A stretch of 64,000 bases of DNA from Cordylochernes scorpioides (GCA_030710605.1 CP092879.1:27723201-27787200); one strand, 5' to 3'; shown: positions 21,346-32,781, numbered from the stretch's first letter. Program-made: numbers and translations. Notes: generated by a model not told the origin, from the letters alone.

Positions 21346-21934
21346 TCCATATTTCCAAAAATTTTTATTTTGTTTATTTATTTTTTAAAATTCTTCTTAT
21401 TTCTTTATTATTTCTTATAATCTGTATATATTTACCATATGTATATATTCTTTCACCATTTTTATTTCCCACTTTCTCCGTTTTGTAACCCCAAGGAGAA
21501 TCCTCTGTAAGACCTGTGTGTCTTAATAAAGGCTTTTGTGTGTGTGTGTGTGTGATTTTACTACCACGCTTTTCAACGCAAAAGGTCGATTTAAAAATGA
21601 TTTTTTTAGGGGATACATTTTAAAAATTATGTACAGTATAATAAACAATGATAACATTTGACAAACCCATAGGATATTTGGAATAAAGTACGACAAATAT
21701 ATTTTGTCACTCCCCTCTATATTTCATTTTTGGATCATGACAAATATCCAGTTAAATAGTCAAGTGTCGACAATTAGTCAAGAAACTATACAGTCCTTAT
21801 AGCACGAAATCCTATTAGTAGTACCATCATAATTTTTGGTACTATATTAACATTTCAAAAATCGTGTATTGATATCAGTAGTTATTTTCAAACATTCAAT
21901 TTATTTCACAAAACTCCATCTAAAATATAAATAT

Positions 21935-22332
21935 TTTTTGCTACATGTTTTAATTTGCATATACCTATTTTACATATCTCAAATTGTATTTAAAAATCAT
22001 TAACCATTTCTTCTATCTTTTGGCGAAATGGTGTTTTATTAATTTATCATTTGATATTATTAGGGTTCTTTCCTGGTATTCAAAAAGTAAAAATACGTGT
22101 CGTTCAGTTACATTTTCCAATTTATCAAACAATTTGGCCGCTGAATATCTGATTCTGGTAGAGCGCCATCTAGCGAATAAAGTTGTAACTAAAATCAATT
22201 TCGAATTTTTCATTATTTGCCATAAAAATCCCATTGCATCCTGAACACAATGGTGTTTACCGCATTGCTCTAGCGCAAATATTCGCGGAGTTATTAATTT
22301 TTAAAGTTGTGCGGAACTTTTGGATCACCCTG
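21935..22332 (-). repeat. Right terminal inverted repeat of copy A
   Basis: It is the inverse of 8371-8770, ending GGATCACCCTG before TA. It completes the disrupted element. Confidence 0.85.
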
Positions 22333-22440
22333 TATATATGAAATATATACGAATTTTGAACTATACACTGAAAATTCCTAAATATATATAAATGAGAAGT
22401 AATTGAATACATCAGCGCACCCTCTCCTGTCACCAATTCT

Positions 22441-23566
22441 AGTCCCCTGATTCAGCCACCAGCCCTAGCCACCCATGTCAGTCACCTGATTCAGCCACCA
22501 GCCCTAGCCACCCGTGTCAGTCACTTGATTCAGCCACCAGCCCTAGCCACCCGTGTCAGTCACCTGATTCAGCCACCAGCCCTAGCCACCCGTGTCAGTC
22601 ACCTGATTCAGCCACCAGCCCTAGCCACCCGTGTCAGTCACCTGATTCAGCCACCAGCCCTAGCCACCCGCTCCAGTCACCTGATTCCACCAACAGCCCT
22701 AGTCACCCGTGTCAGTCACCTGATTCAGCCACCAGCCCTAGCCACCCGTGTCAGTCACCTGATTCAGCCACCAGCCCTAGCCACCCGTGTCAGTCACCTG
22801 ATTCAGCCACCAGCCCTAGCCACCCGTGTCAGTCACCTGATTCAGCCACCAGCCCTAGCCACCCGTGTCAGTCACCTGATTCAGCCACCAGCCCTAGCCA
22901 CCCGCTCCAGTCACCTGATTCCACCAACAGCCCTAGTCACCCGTGTCAGTCACCTGATTCAGCCACCAGCCCTAGCCACCCGTGTCAGTCACCTGATTCA
23001 GCCACCATCCCTAGCCACCCGTGTCAGTCACCTGATTCAGCCACCAGCCCTAGCCACCCGTGTCAGTCACCTGATTCAGCCACCAGCCCTAGCCACCCGT
23101 GTCAGTCACCTGATTCAGCCACCAGCCCTAGCCACCCGTGTCAGTCACCTGATTCAGCCACCAGCCCTAGCCACCCGTGTCAGTCACCTGATTCAGCCAC
23201 CAGCCCTAGCCACCCGTGTCAGTCACCTGATTCAGCCACCAGCCCTAGCCACCCGTGTCAGTCACCTGATTCAGCCACCAGCCCTAGCCACCCGTGTCAG
23301 TCACCTGATTCAGTCACCAGCCCTAGCCACCCGCTCCAGTTACCTGATTCCACCAACAGCCCTAGTCACCCGTGTCAGTCACCTGATTCAGCCACCAGCC
23401 CTAGTCACCTGATTCAGCCACCAGCCCTAGCCACCCGTGTCAGTCACCTGATTCAGCCACCAGCCCTAGCCACCCGTGTCAGACACCTGATTCAGCCACC
23501 AGCCCTAGCCACCCGTGTCAGTCACCTGATTCAGCCACCAGCTCCAGTCACCTGATTCAGTTTACC
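22441..23566. repeat. 39-bp minisatellite array, about 29 units
   Basis: The unit contains CCTGATTCAGCCACCAGCCC then TAGCCACCCGTGTCAGTCA. A variant pair (CCGCTCCAGT, then CCACCAACAGCCCTAGT) recurs at three places, marking block duplication. Since 39 is a multiple of 3, one plus-strand frame stays open for 295 codons as a 13-residue repeat. The identical DNA unit, absent coding flanks and other equally open frames argue that it is not a protein gene. Confidence 0.95.
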
Positions 23567-24676
23567 TGCTTTAGCAAGTTGATAGATTTAAGTCCAATGC
23601 CAGAAGTGATGAATTCTCAATATTTAGATTACAATCAGAGTAACCCTAAGACATTTCGGTGTAATATCGATTCCATATAAGAACTACGGATTTTTTCTCT
23701 AATTTCCCGAATCTATCGGAATTCCGAAGAATGTATCGTTATTTAGCTATGTTTATTTGTTCAATAAAAGATCACGACTGAAGTATTTGGACTATACGTT
23801 AAGAGATTTCAATCTATGCGTCATGAGAAAGAAATTGTGTTTCACCAGGATATGGTCTGGGAGATCGCCGAGACGGCGGCACGGGGTATATTTACTTCAG
23901 CGGCGCCGGGCTATTCCTGTCTGGCGGACTGCCCGTACACGCAGGCCGTCCGTCACGCACCCGGGGTATGCTGCTGTCAATGGGGGCTGATTTATAGGCC
24001 AAGTTGACGGGGTACACCTTTGCATTGGCTTATTTCATGTCGGACACATACAAGAGGATATAAATATTTCTGTGTATTTGGTGTATGTAGACTGAGAGTT
24101 TGGCTATCTGCATCTTGTATTTTTGAATATTAAATTCGTGACGATAGAATTTGAAAAGTCAAATAGTCCGCACCTTCCGTACTTTAGAAAATACAGGTAA
24201 GGGATGTTACAATCCGAGTACAGTCTGCACATTCCGTGTAGATAGTGTCGAAATGTTACAGTTCGAGATTTATAGCATTCTGTATCCTTTAGAAGAGTAG
24301 CTATTAGATAGATCGAACTAAAAGTGCCAAAAGGTCTTATCAAACTTTTCTACTTGAAATAACTTGGAGCCAAATGGTTTTCTAAAACTTAAGATATATT
24401 CTGTAGTTGTGTATTAATCTCGACCCTTTTCTTCTCAAAGGTAATAGATAAATGCATAGAGGCAATAAGTATTTGCATGAGGACTATACTTTTATATATT
24501 TAGTATTTCAAACACGTGAATTTCTTTTAGAATAATTTTTTCATCCGATTTCAGTAAAAGAAGTAAATAATCTATATATGCATAATTATGTAGTAAAGTA
24601 TTTGCTACTTTTAAAATACCAACAAATAACATCGACACAGCTTTTCATGATTAGTACAATTTATTTCGTTCTTCCA
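23567..24676. other. No gene recognised; GC-rich patch at 23870-24000
   Basis: Most of the stretch is AT rich and empty. The patch 23870-24000 is strikingly GC rich and ends with CCTATAAATCAG on the minus strand (about 23988-23999), which could be a TATA box reading leftward. No protein in any frame is recognised. Confidence 0.4.
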
Positions 24677-24679
24677 TTA

Positions 24680-25147
24680 CTGTTCGTTCGTAATGAGTTT
24701 TCTTGATGATAAATACTGATGGATTTTCTCTTTGTGTCCGGCCAGCTTTAGTGATTTGTCTAAATAAGTAAGAGCATCTTCTTCTGGGTCTCTTCCCATC
24801 CCTCTTTCACTTTCAACAATGTCTTGAATAATGGATTTCTCAGAACATCCCACTTCTCTTCTTATCATATATTCAAAGTATTTCAAAATGGAAGCTTCGA
24901 TTATTTTAAGATCTTAATATAACTCGCGTTAAGCACCCCCATATCTTCAAAATTTCTTCCATAGCCTTAATAAGAGAGTGAAAGATTCACTTCCATAGGT
25001 GACTATGGGGTTAACCACTGCATACACAAGTCTAGCTATAGTAGCGTTGGATTGGTTTCTGATTTTTCCAGATAGATATTTATCCACTCCTTGATTTTGG
25101 CCTAAAGCCAAACTTCTTTTTATTTTCTGGATGCAATCAATATCCAT
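24680..25147 (-). pseudogene. Decayed LINE RT C-terminal region (RTE/CR1-like)
   Basis: The upper piece reads IKRSLALGQNQGVDKYLSG...ARLVYAVVNPIVTYGSESF, matching the RT thumb motif that precedes YG.ESW in endonuclease-reverse transcriptase proteins. The lower piece (24886-24677) reads KYFEYMIRREVG and IIQDIVESERGMGRDPE, matching the family's KYFGHIIR...GKR.RGRPR segment. Stops separate the two. Old remnant without a catalytic core. Confidence 0.65.
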
Positions 25148-25181
25148 TTTAAATTATCGATAAGCACAAATGAGCAAAATA

Positions 25182-26542
25182 AATTGCTGGCCACCGTAAA
25201 TGCAACACCCTTAAAGAAGCATTCAAATAACATGAAATTTACAACATGCATTAGCGGAGGTGAGATATGCAAATGATTAGAATTTCAGCGCAGACGCACA
25301 TCACGTGCGCCTGTGGCTCCACTTCAAAGCACTATTTAAGGCTTGGAGATTTCGACGATTTCAAGTTCGAAAAAAAAAAAATCAATTATATCTCTTAGAA
25401 AACAGCGATCATCTTTTGATCAAGTATCCGAGTTCGACAGAGGAAGGATAGTGGCCTACCGAGATTGTGGATTATCTTTCAGGAAAATCGATAGTCGTGT
25501 TGGACGAAACCAAACAAATGTAATGCGGATATGTGATCGCTGGATGCAGGAAGGCACGACGGACTGACGTGTTCAATCGCATCCTCCTCAGTGCACCACT
25601 TCACGTGCTTATAGGCAAATTGTGCGCATGGCAGTGACAGATCGCTCAGTCACATTACGAACCGTAGCACAGCACATTCAGTCTGTAACGCATCATCCAG
25701 TGTCTGCGCGTACCATTCGACGCCGTTTACAGCAGAGTGGTCTGTCCGCAAGACGTCCATTGCTTCGTCTACCCTTGACGCAGAACCACAGACGTCTCCG
25801 CCGCCAATGGTGCGATGAAAGAAGGATGTGGACGGCAGAATGGAGTGAAATTGTCTTTTATGACGGATCACGCTCCTGTCTGCAACACCAATATGGTAGG
25901 ATTCGAGTCAGGAGACACCGTGGAGAGAGGATACTGAACCGCTGCATTATGCACCGCCGCACTGGTCCTGCACCGGGTATTATGGTATGGGGGGTATTTA
26001 TTATCACTCTCGCACTCCTCTAGTACGCATTGCCGGTACTTTAAACAGCCAACGCTACATCTCCGAGGTGTTGGAGCCAGTTGTCCTTCCTTACCTTTGG
26101 GGCTTGCCCACAGCCATATTTCAACAGGATAATGCGACCACACGTGGTACGCATTGTCCAAAGGTTCTTCGTCAATCGTCAGATTGAATTGCTTCCCTGG
26201 CCGGCTCGCTCTCCGGATCTTTCGCCGATAGAAAACATGTGGTCCATGGTTGCTCAACGATTGACCCAGATTACATCCCCAGCTGCCACACCAGATGAAC
26301 CTTGGCAACGTGTGGAAGCTGCTTGGTCTGCTGTACTCCAAGAACACATCCAAAGTCTCTTTGAATCATGGCAGCGGTGATCTCCAACAATGGCGGTTAC
26401 TCTGGCTACTGATTCTGGCAGGAACCACACTTCGCAGAAGTCTATAAATTTAATCATTTAATACTTGGTCAACATGTTATCTACAAAATAAATTTTGTTG
26501 TGGTTGTCTTGCTTGGTGTTGCTATTTGGATAGTCAGCTGTG
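25182..26542 (+). mobile_element. Tc1-like transposon
   Basis: A single broken transposase gene is flanked by degenerate inverted ends: GCTGGCCACCGTAAATGCAA on the left and, inverted, GCTGACTATCCAAATAGCAA on the right, each followed by CACC. TA dinucleotides flank both ends. The ends are approximate to a few bases. Confidence 0.75.
25400..26380 (+). pseudogene. Tc1-like transposase (DD34E type)
   Basis: Paired HTH domains open the protein: FDRGRIVAYRDCGLSFRKID and, after a stop at about 25565, RTVAQHIQSVTHHPVSARTI. The DDE core follows with IVFYDGSRSCLQHQ (first Asp; the family has DES), MVWGVF, then after a frameshift PTAIFQQDN (second Asp) and LPWPARSPDLSPIENMW (catalytic Glu). One in-frame stop and at least two frameshifts make it inactive. 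It is a different Tc1 subfamily from the element at 57159. Confidence 0.9.
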
Positions 26543-27098
26543 TATTTGAAGATATCAATTTTTGGGATGTTAATGGTTGTATTAGTTCCAATTTTCATGA
26601 TTATTTATTGTATATAATATAATCGTATATAATATTATTTCGAAGGTTTATGAGTAGATCCTGTGTTGTTTCTGTCAGTATTACAGTGCCAGTCACCGGC
26701 ATAGTGCAGATTTGTTATAGTAAGACCAAAAATACAGAATATATTTTCTAAATTATCAAAGATATTTCTAAAAAGCGTTTACACGATCTGGGAGAGGTGT
26801 TCAAAGAAAGTTATTAGAGTGGGTACCGCTCATCTGACTTGACTATCATCTGGTGAGTATTCTAATGACAATGTACTTTATTTGATCTTCCTCAATAACA
26901 CAGCTGCTATTAATGATCAGAATAGAAAAAGCTGCACAGAATTTACAATAGAAAAAAATAATCTCTTAAAATTTAAATATCAAGGACTCTGATTATTTAA
27001 CTGAATAATGGAAAATATTGATATTTTTATTCTGCGAAATAAAACGTGATTTACTATGATAATGGGTAATGCTAATGGGTAAACAATTAAATTTTATT
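26543..27098. other. No gene recognised
   Basis: AT-rich sequence without long frames or repeats that I recognise. A possible splice-donor-like CATCTGGTGAGT near 26849 has no coding sequence beside it. Confidence 0.5.
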
Positions 27099-28493
27099 CA
27101 CAGCTATGTAGACGTAGAGGTATAGAAAACCACAGTTACAGGAGATGAACGTAGCGGCAGAGAGAAGGTTTACATTCTGTCACAGCTATGTAGACGTGGA
27201 GGTATAGAAACCCACAGTTACAGGAAATGGACGTATCGGCAGAGAGAAGGTTTACATTCTGTCAAAGCTATGTAGACGTGGCCGGTATAGAAAACCACAT
27301 TTACAGTAGATAGACGTAGCGGCAGAGAGAAGGTTTACATTCTGTCACAGCTATGTAGACGTGGCGGTATAGAAAACCACATTTACAGTAGATATACGTA
27401 GCGGCAGAGAGAAGGTTTACATTCTGTCAAAGCTATGTACACGTGGAGGTATAGAAAACCACAGTTACAGGAGATGGACGTAGCGGCAGAGAGAAGGTTT
27501 ACATTCTGTCAAAGCTATGTAGACGTGGCCGGTATAGAAAACCACAGTTACAGGAAATGGACGTAGCGGCAGAGAGAAGGTTTACATTCTGTCAAAGCTA
27601 TGTAGACGTGGAGAGGTATAGAAAACCACATTCACAGTAGATATACGTAGCGACAGAGAGAAGGTTTACATTCTGTCACAGCTATGTATACGTGGAGGTA
27701 TAGAAAACCACAGTTACAGGAGATGGACGTAGCGACAGAGAGAAGGTTTACATTCCGTCAAAGCTATGTAGACGTGGCGGTATAGAAAACCACAGTTACA
27801 GGAGATGGACGTAGCGGCAGAGAGAAGGTTTACATTCTGTCACAGCTATGTACACGTGGAGGTATAGAAAACCACAGTTACAGGAGATGGACGTAGCGGC
27901 AGAGAGAAGGTTTACATTCTGTCAAAGCTATGTAGACGTGGCCGGTATAGAAAAGCACAGTTACAGGAGATGGACGTAGCGGCAGAGAGAAGGTTTACAT
28001 TCTGTCACAGCTATGTACACGTGGAGGTATAGAAAACCACAGTTACAGGAGATGGACGTAGCGGCAGAGAGAAGGTTTACATTCTGTCAAAGCTATGTAG
28101 ACGTGGCGGTATAGAAAACCACAGTTAGAGGAGATGGACGTAGCGGCAGAGAGAAGGTTTACATTCTGTCACAGCTATGTAGACGTGGCGCGGTATAGAA
28201 ATCCACAGTTACAGGAAATGGACGTAGCGGCAGAGAGAAGGTTTACATTCTGTCAAAGCTATGTAGACGTGGAGAGGTATAGAAAACCACAGTTACAGGA
28301 AATGGACGTAGCGGCAGAGAGAAGGTTTACATTCTGTCAAAGCTATGTAGACGTGGAGAGGTATAGAAAACCACATTTACAATAGATAGACGCAGCGGCA
28401 GAGAGAAGGTTTACATTCTGTCACAGCTATGTAGACGTGGAGAGAGAGAGAGGTATAGAAAACCACAGTTACAGGAGATGGACGTAGCGGCAC
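27099..28493. repeat. About 82-bp satellite array, 17 units
   Basis: Each unit has ACGTAGCGGCAGAGAGAAGG, TTTACATTCTGTCA(A/C)AGC, TATGTAGACGTGG and GTATAGAAAACCACAGTTAC. Unit length varies from 81 to about 90 bp by small insertions after ACGTGG (GAG, C, GAGAGAGAGAG). Variation clusters there and at CACAGTTACAGGAGAT/CATTTACAGTAGAT, while the rest is nearly invariant. Frames inside it shift with unit length; none is a gene. Confidence 0.95.
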
Positions 28494-29349
28494 CTTCCAA
28501 CCGGTCAGAACCAGCCGGCAGGATGTCAACAGGAGCGACCTCTCCCCAATTTCCTCCCCGGACGTTCCCAGGATTGTTCCTTCCACGGAAAACCGGAGCG
28601 AAAGATTGTATATTTGGGAACTTCACTCTCACCTATGTAATTGCTTACTCACAGGGTCAATACACGATCGCCATTACTTAGGCTTTCTATTTAAAATAAA
28701 ACTTAAATCATTCAAACTTTCAAATACATTCATTCTTCTGCAAGTGCTTGACCACTGCGAAAAATATATAAATAAATTTGCATAGATTAAAAAATATATA
28801 TTTTCGAATTGAACTTATTTGCACATTTGGTGTCGGGAATTACCAATATAAATGCGTATAATTGATTAATAAATAATTTTAAAAATTGATATATTTTAAA
28901 ACACAATACCTTTCATTACATTTTTCATTCAAATTCACACATTTTTATTGTTATTTCCAAATCGAATAGGCAAATAGGTTAATGTTTTTAAATAAAACAA
29001 AATGTTTATATTAATTTTAAAAGAGAGAGAAAGAGATAAAATTAAGTGACCAGAGAAATAAAAATTTCTTTATCACCTTCACTTTTGACTTACCACTTTT
29101 ATCTAACGAGACAATAGAATACCTTATATGTTTTTAATTAACGGAAGCAGTGTACGTGCTTTGGTAGAATTCAATACTGAAATCATATCAAAAAGGTTTA
29201 TTCTCTTAATAAAATTAATATCCCCGAGAGAGAAACTAAAATATGTAACTACAATCACTCCTCTGTTTTGGGACATCTCTCTCAATATGGATAAAAGAAT
29301 TAAGCCATTTAGGGCGATTTTTTTAAATAAAAAAAATATATATATAAAA
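28494..29349. other. No gene recognised
   Basis: The first 120 bp after the satellite are GC rich (CCGGCAGGATGTCAACAGG...), open on both strands, and do not match any family I know. The remainder is AT rich and empty. Confidence 0.4.
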
Positions 29350-29450
29350 ATTGTGGTTAAACCACTGAGAGAGTTCACCACTTATGAAGCAATCGCTCCC
29401 AATATTTTCTATCGCAGCAAAAACGGTAGAATCTTTTTTTAATATAGAAA
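29350..29450 (-). repeat. Dispersed CTGATGAG/GAAA repeat, diverged copy
   Basis: GAGTTCACCACTTATGAAGC, GCTCCCAATATTTTCTATCGC and AGCAAAAACGGTAGAA match the family core in order, with CTGATGA altered to CTTATGA. Confidence 0.55.
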
Positions 29451-29606
29451 AACTCGCGTTATAGCGAGATTCTTTAATACAGACAGAGCGACGCCATAAA
29501 TCAATGTGAATGTCTAGGAATATTATAAAAACCATAACAAACTAATATAGGATGAAAAGCGAACTGATGTTATTCTATAATATGTTTACTTATCAAGCTT
29601 GTTATA

Positions 29607-29894
29607 CAGTAAAACCTGTCTTGGGAGTTTCCATTTGGTTCCAAGCAAAAATGGACACGCGCTACAAATTTACACCTAAGACTTGTTGAATAAAATATGT
29701 TTATATATTCAAATTGAATGATTTAATCTCAATATATAGGATATTCAACACACATTTAACCTAGAGCTGCTTAAAATTAAACGTGAAGCGTTAGAAGGAG
29801 TAAGAGACTTTAGAAAATATATCAATGGAAAAACAAAGAGTTACTAATAAAAAAGATTCCTAAAAGAGGAAATTTCCCAAGATATGTTTTACTG
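29607..29894. mobile_element. Pogo/Tigger-like MITE (288 bp)
   Basis: The termini CAGTAAAACCTGTCTTGGGA and, inverted, CAGTAAAACATATCTTGGGA are flanked by TA on both sides. There is no coding sequence. End sequence and TA duplication fit non-autonomous pogo/Tigger elements. Confidence 0.8.
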
Positions 29895-29956
29895 TAACAG
29901 GTTCTGCATATATCGGAATATTTTAAGTTATTTAAAAATATATATTTTTAGGTATT

Positions 29957-31600
29957 GAACAACCTGCAGGTCCCCTGGGCCTGGCCCACTCTTCCTTCAG
30001 TCAACCTGCAGGTCTCCTAGGCCGGCCCACTCTTCCTTCAGTCAACCTGCAGGTCCCCTGGGCCAGCCCACTCTTCCTTCAGTCAACCTGCAGGTCCCCT
30101 GGGCCGGCCCACTCTTCCTTCAGTCAACCTGTAGGTCCCCTGGGCCGGCCCACTCTTCCTTCAGTCTACCTGCAGGTCCCCTGATCCGGTCCACTCTTCC
30201 TCAGTCAACCTGGAGGTCCCCTGGGCCGGCCCACTCTTCCTCGGTCAACCTGGAGGTCCCCTGGGCCGGCTCACTCTTCCTCAGTCAACCTGGAGGTCCC
30301 CTGGGCCGGCCCACTCTTCCTCAGTCAACCTAGAGGTTCTCTGGGCCGGCCTACTCTTCCTCAGTCAATCTGGAGGTCCTCTGGGCCGGCACACTCTTCC
30401 TCAGTCAACCTCGAGGTCCTCTGGGCCGGCCCACTCTTCCTAAGTCAACCTAGAGGTCCCCTGGGCCGGCCCACTCTTCCTCAGTCAACATGGAGGTCCC
30501 CTGGGCCGGCTCACTCTTCCTCAGTCAACCTGGAGGTCCCCTGGGCCGGCCCACTCTTCCTCAGTCAACCTAGAGGTTCTCTGGGCCGGCCTACTCTTCC
30601 TCAGTCAATCTGGAGGTCCCCTGGGCCGGCCCACTCTTCCTCAGTTAACCTAGAGGTCCCCTGGGACGGCCCACTCTTCCTCAGTCAACCTAGTGGTCCT
30701 CTGGGCCGGCCCACTCTTCCTCAGTCAACCTAGAGGTCCTCTGGGCCGGCCTACTCTTCCTCAGTCAATCTGGAGGTCCCCTGGGCCGGCCCACTCTTTC
30801 TCAGTCAACCTAGAGGTCCCCTGGGACGGCCCACTCTTCCTCAGTCAACCTAGAGGTCCTCTGGGCCGGCACACTCTTCCTCAGTCAACCTGGAGGTCCT
30901 CTGGGCCGGCCCACTCTTCCTCAGTCAACCTAGAGGTCCCTTGGGCCGGCCTACTCGTCCTCAGTCAACCTAGAGGTCCCCTGGGCCGACATACTCGTCC
31001 TCAGTCAACCTGGAGGTCCTCTGGGCCAGCCCACTCTTCCTCAGTCAACCTAGAGGTCCCCTGGGCCGGCCTACTTGTCCTCAGTCAACCTAGAGGTCCC
31101 CTGGGACGGCTCACTCTTCCTCAGTCAACTTAGAGGTCCTCTGGGCCGGCACACTCTTCCTCAGTCAACCTGGAGGTCCTCTGGGCCGGCCCACTCTTCC
31201 TAAGTCAACCTAGAGGTCCCCTGGGCCGGCCTACTCGTCCTCAGTCAACCTAGAGGTCCTCTGGGCCGACATACTCGTCCTCAGTCAACCTAGAGGTCCT
31301 CTGGGCCGACATACTCATCCTCAGTCAACCTGGAGGTCCTCTGGGCCGGCCCACTCTTCCTCAGTCAACCTAGAGGTCCCCTGGGCCGGCCTACTTGTCC
31401 TCAGTCAACCTGGAGGTCCTCTGGGCCGGCCTACTTGTCCTCAGTGAACCTGGAGGTCCCCTGGGCCGGCCCACTCTTCCTCAGTCAACATGGAGGTCCT
31501 CTGGGCCGGCCCTCTCTTCCTCAGTCAATCTGGAGGTCCCCTGGGCCGGCCTACTCGTCCTCAGTCAACCTGGAGGTCCTCTGGGCCGGCCAACTCTTCC
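29957..31600. repeat. 40-bp satellite array, about 41 units
   Basis: The unit is CTGGGCCGGCCCACTCTTCC followed by TCAGTCAACCTGGAGGTCCC, GC rich against AT-rich flanks. The first five units are 41-42 bp with CCTTCAGT and CCTGCAGG, and the rest are 40 bp with CCTCAGT; the array therefore has an older left edge and a homogenised body. Frames of 146 and 76 codons inside it are periodic artefacts. Confidence 0.95.
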
Positions 31601-31629
31601 TCAGCCCTTAATAAAGTTAATATAAAGCA

Positions 31630-32085
31630 ATAAGGCGCCATCTATATATAGCAAATAAAAAAATTAAGACGCGAATGTTTTTCACACATAAATAAACTTT
31701 CTACGGCCACTACTACGATGAAAAACTATTGGGTTATTGGGCTCATCAGTGGTGAACCCTCCCAGCGGTTTCGCCAATTTAATCTACCAGACCGCTTCTT
31801 CAGAATTGTTTGAGGAAGAGAATTGCTCGATGCAAATATTATATATGATTGTACTCTCCTAAAAGTTTATGTCCATCGTTTGCTTAAATACCATTTCTGA
31901 TATTCCACCCTTCAGTGTAGCATATATAAGCAGAATGATCTAATACAGTATTAGAGCTCTAAGAAGCATTCTAGTAGATTAAATTGACGAAACCTCTAGG
32001 AGAGCTCACCACTGATGAGACAAACCCTCCCAATAGTTTTTCATCGCAGTAGGGACAGCAGAAATTTGATTTATGTGTTATTTAC
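31630..32085. repeat. Palindromic element of the CTGATGAG/GAAA family
   Basis: Left arm 31697-31803 and right arm 31968-32073 are inverted copies of the family core, with about 165 bp between. The middle matches, inverted, 53175-53320 (CTTCAGTGTAGCATATATAAG against GCTTATATACGCAGCACTGAAG). This copy suggests that the whole family is a foldback element with ~105-bp arms, of which most other copies keep one arm. Confidence 0.8.
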
Positions 32086-32590
32086 AATTATTTTTGTCGA
32101 TTTATCCTCATATCCATTTATAGGTAATATAATTACAGTGCATTTTTCATTAAAAAAAAAACAATAATAATAATAACGTGGACAAACGTGTTCGGCCGGA
32201 CAATGCGCGCCATCTCGCGACCTGAATTGAAACTTATTTCAAATAAACGGAAACGCTATCCCTCTTACTATGCTCATAGCAATTTTACGTGTATTAAATA
32301 TAATATATTAAATACAATCTAGAGTACAAGGTGATATTTCATCAAATATTTGGACTGTTCGAAGAATTCTAAAACAACAAACAAATGTACAAAAATAAAA
32401 TATAAAGGCTATTCTTGAAAAATGTTTATAATCTGATTTTTAAATAATGTTCATAAGCCTAGGCCGTCTATTTTGATTTTTTATAAACTTTCATATAAAA
32501 TTAATTGATAGATCGCCTTTTGACTCTAATTAAAGCTTACTGTAATTGGGAAGAATAAGACTAATTTCATTTCTAAGCTAAAGTACTCAC

Positions 32591-32687
32591 CCGCATCAAT
32601 TGAAGCCAGCGAATCTTTGGAGCTCGTGGTCATATCGCATCCTTCCAACTGGGGCCAATCAACTTTTTGGACGTGTTCTTCGACCAT
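32591..32687 (-). CDS. Candidate coding exon, unrecognised
   Basis: On the minus strand an ATG at 32687-32685 starts MVEEHVQKVDWPQLEGC, continuing through SSKDSLASIDAG to a consensus donor GCGG|GTGAGTAC (intron begins at 32590). The composition is protein-like and more GC rich than its surroundings. An acceptor-like CATAG further upstream would make it an internal exon instead of a first exon. I recognise no family. A chance frame of 97 bp cannot be excluded. Confidence 0.35.
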
Positions 32688-32781
32688 CCATAGACCTGGA
32701 CAGTCATGATGGGTCAGGCAGGAGTGGAAATTGTTCTATGTCTGGGATCTATGCTTACAGAGATTTCATTAGTAAAGATTT

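Larger units (their letters stand above)
19134..21553 (+). mobile_element. LINE with ORF1 but no ORF2
   Basis: A 16-bp target duplication, GATTTTACTACCACGC, flanks it (19118-19133 and 21554-21569). It has a 5' UTR, ORF1 and three successive LINE 3' ends: AATAAAGG + (GTT)n at 20334-20358, AATAAAG + (GTT)n at 21238-21265, and AATAAAGG + (GT)n at 21525-21553. The outermost element ends at 21553; the others are likely later 3'-end insertions or nested copies. No RT is present anywhere in the block. Confidence 0.85.
8371..22332 (+). mobile_element. Long-TIR Tc1/mariner-superfamily transposon, copy A (disrupted)
   Basis: The outer ends are CAGGGTGATCCAAAAGTCCC and its inverse, each flanked by TA. 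Original parts are 8371-8945 (TIR, 5' UTR), 15529-16743 plus its duplicate (transposase), 18893-19133 and 21570-22332 (3' UTR, TIR). They add up to about 2.8 kb. The rest is three later insertion zones. Comparison with copies B (48455-50530) and C (36584-38830) shows the pieces to be colinear. Segment matching across each insertion supports a single original element. Confidence 0.85.

Noticed and set aside
22525..23412. 295-codon plus-strand frame with a 13-residue repeat
   Set aside because: The 39-bp unit is a multiple of 3, so an open frame is automatic. No signal peptide, no unique termini, and repeat variation does not favour silent changes.
23757..24007. Arg-rich and Cys-containing frames in a GC-rich patch
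   Set aside because: Both are open only because the patch is GC rich; no family resemblance and no splice sites.
28134..28385. 84-codon frame with a 28-residue repeat
   Set aside because: It arises where three adjacent satellite units happen to be 84 bp; the frame breaks in all other units.
3128..31600. Tandem arrays considered as CRISPR
   Set aside because: Units are contiguous with no unique spacers, no cas genes are present, and the rest of the window is clearly eukaryotic.
30693..31625. 146- and 76-codon frames rich in Gly, Pro and Arg
   Set aside because: Periodic frames of the 40-bp satellite; they start and end inside it.
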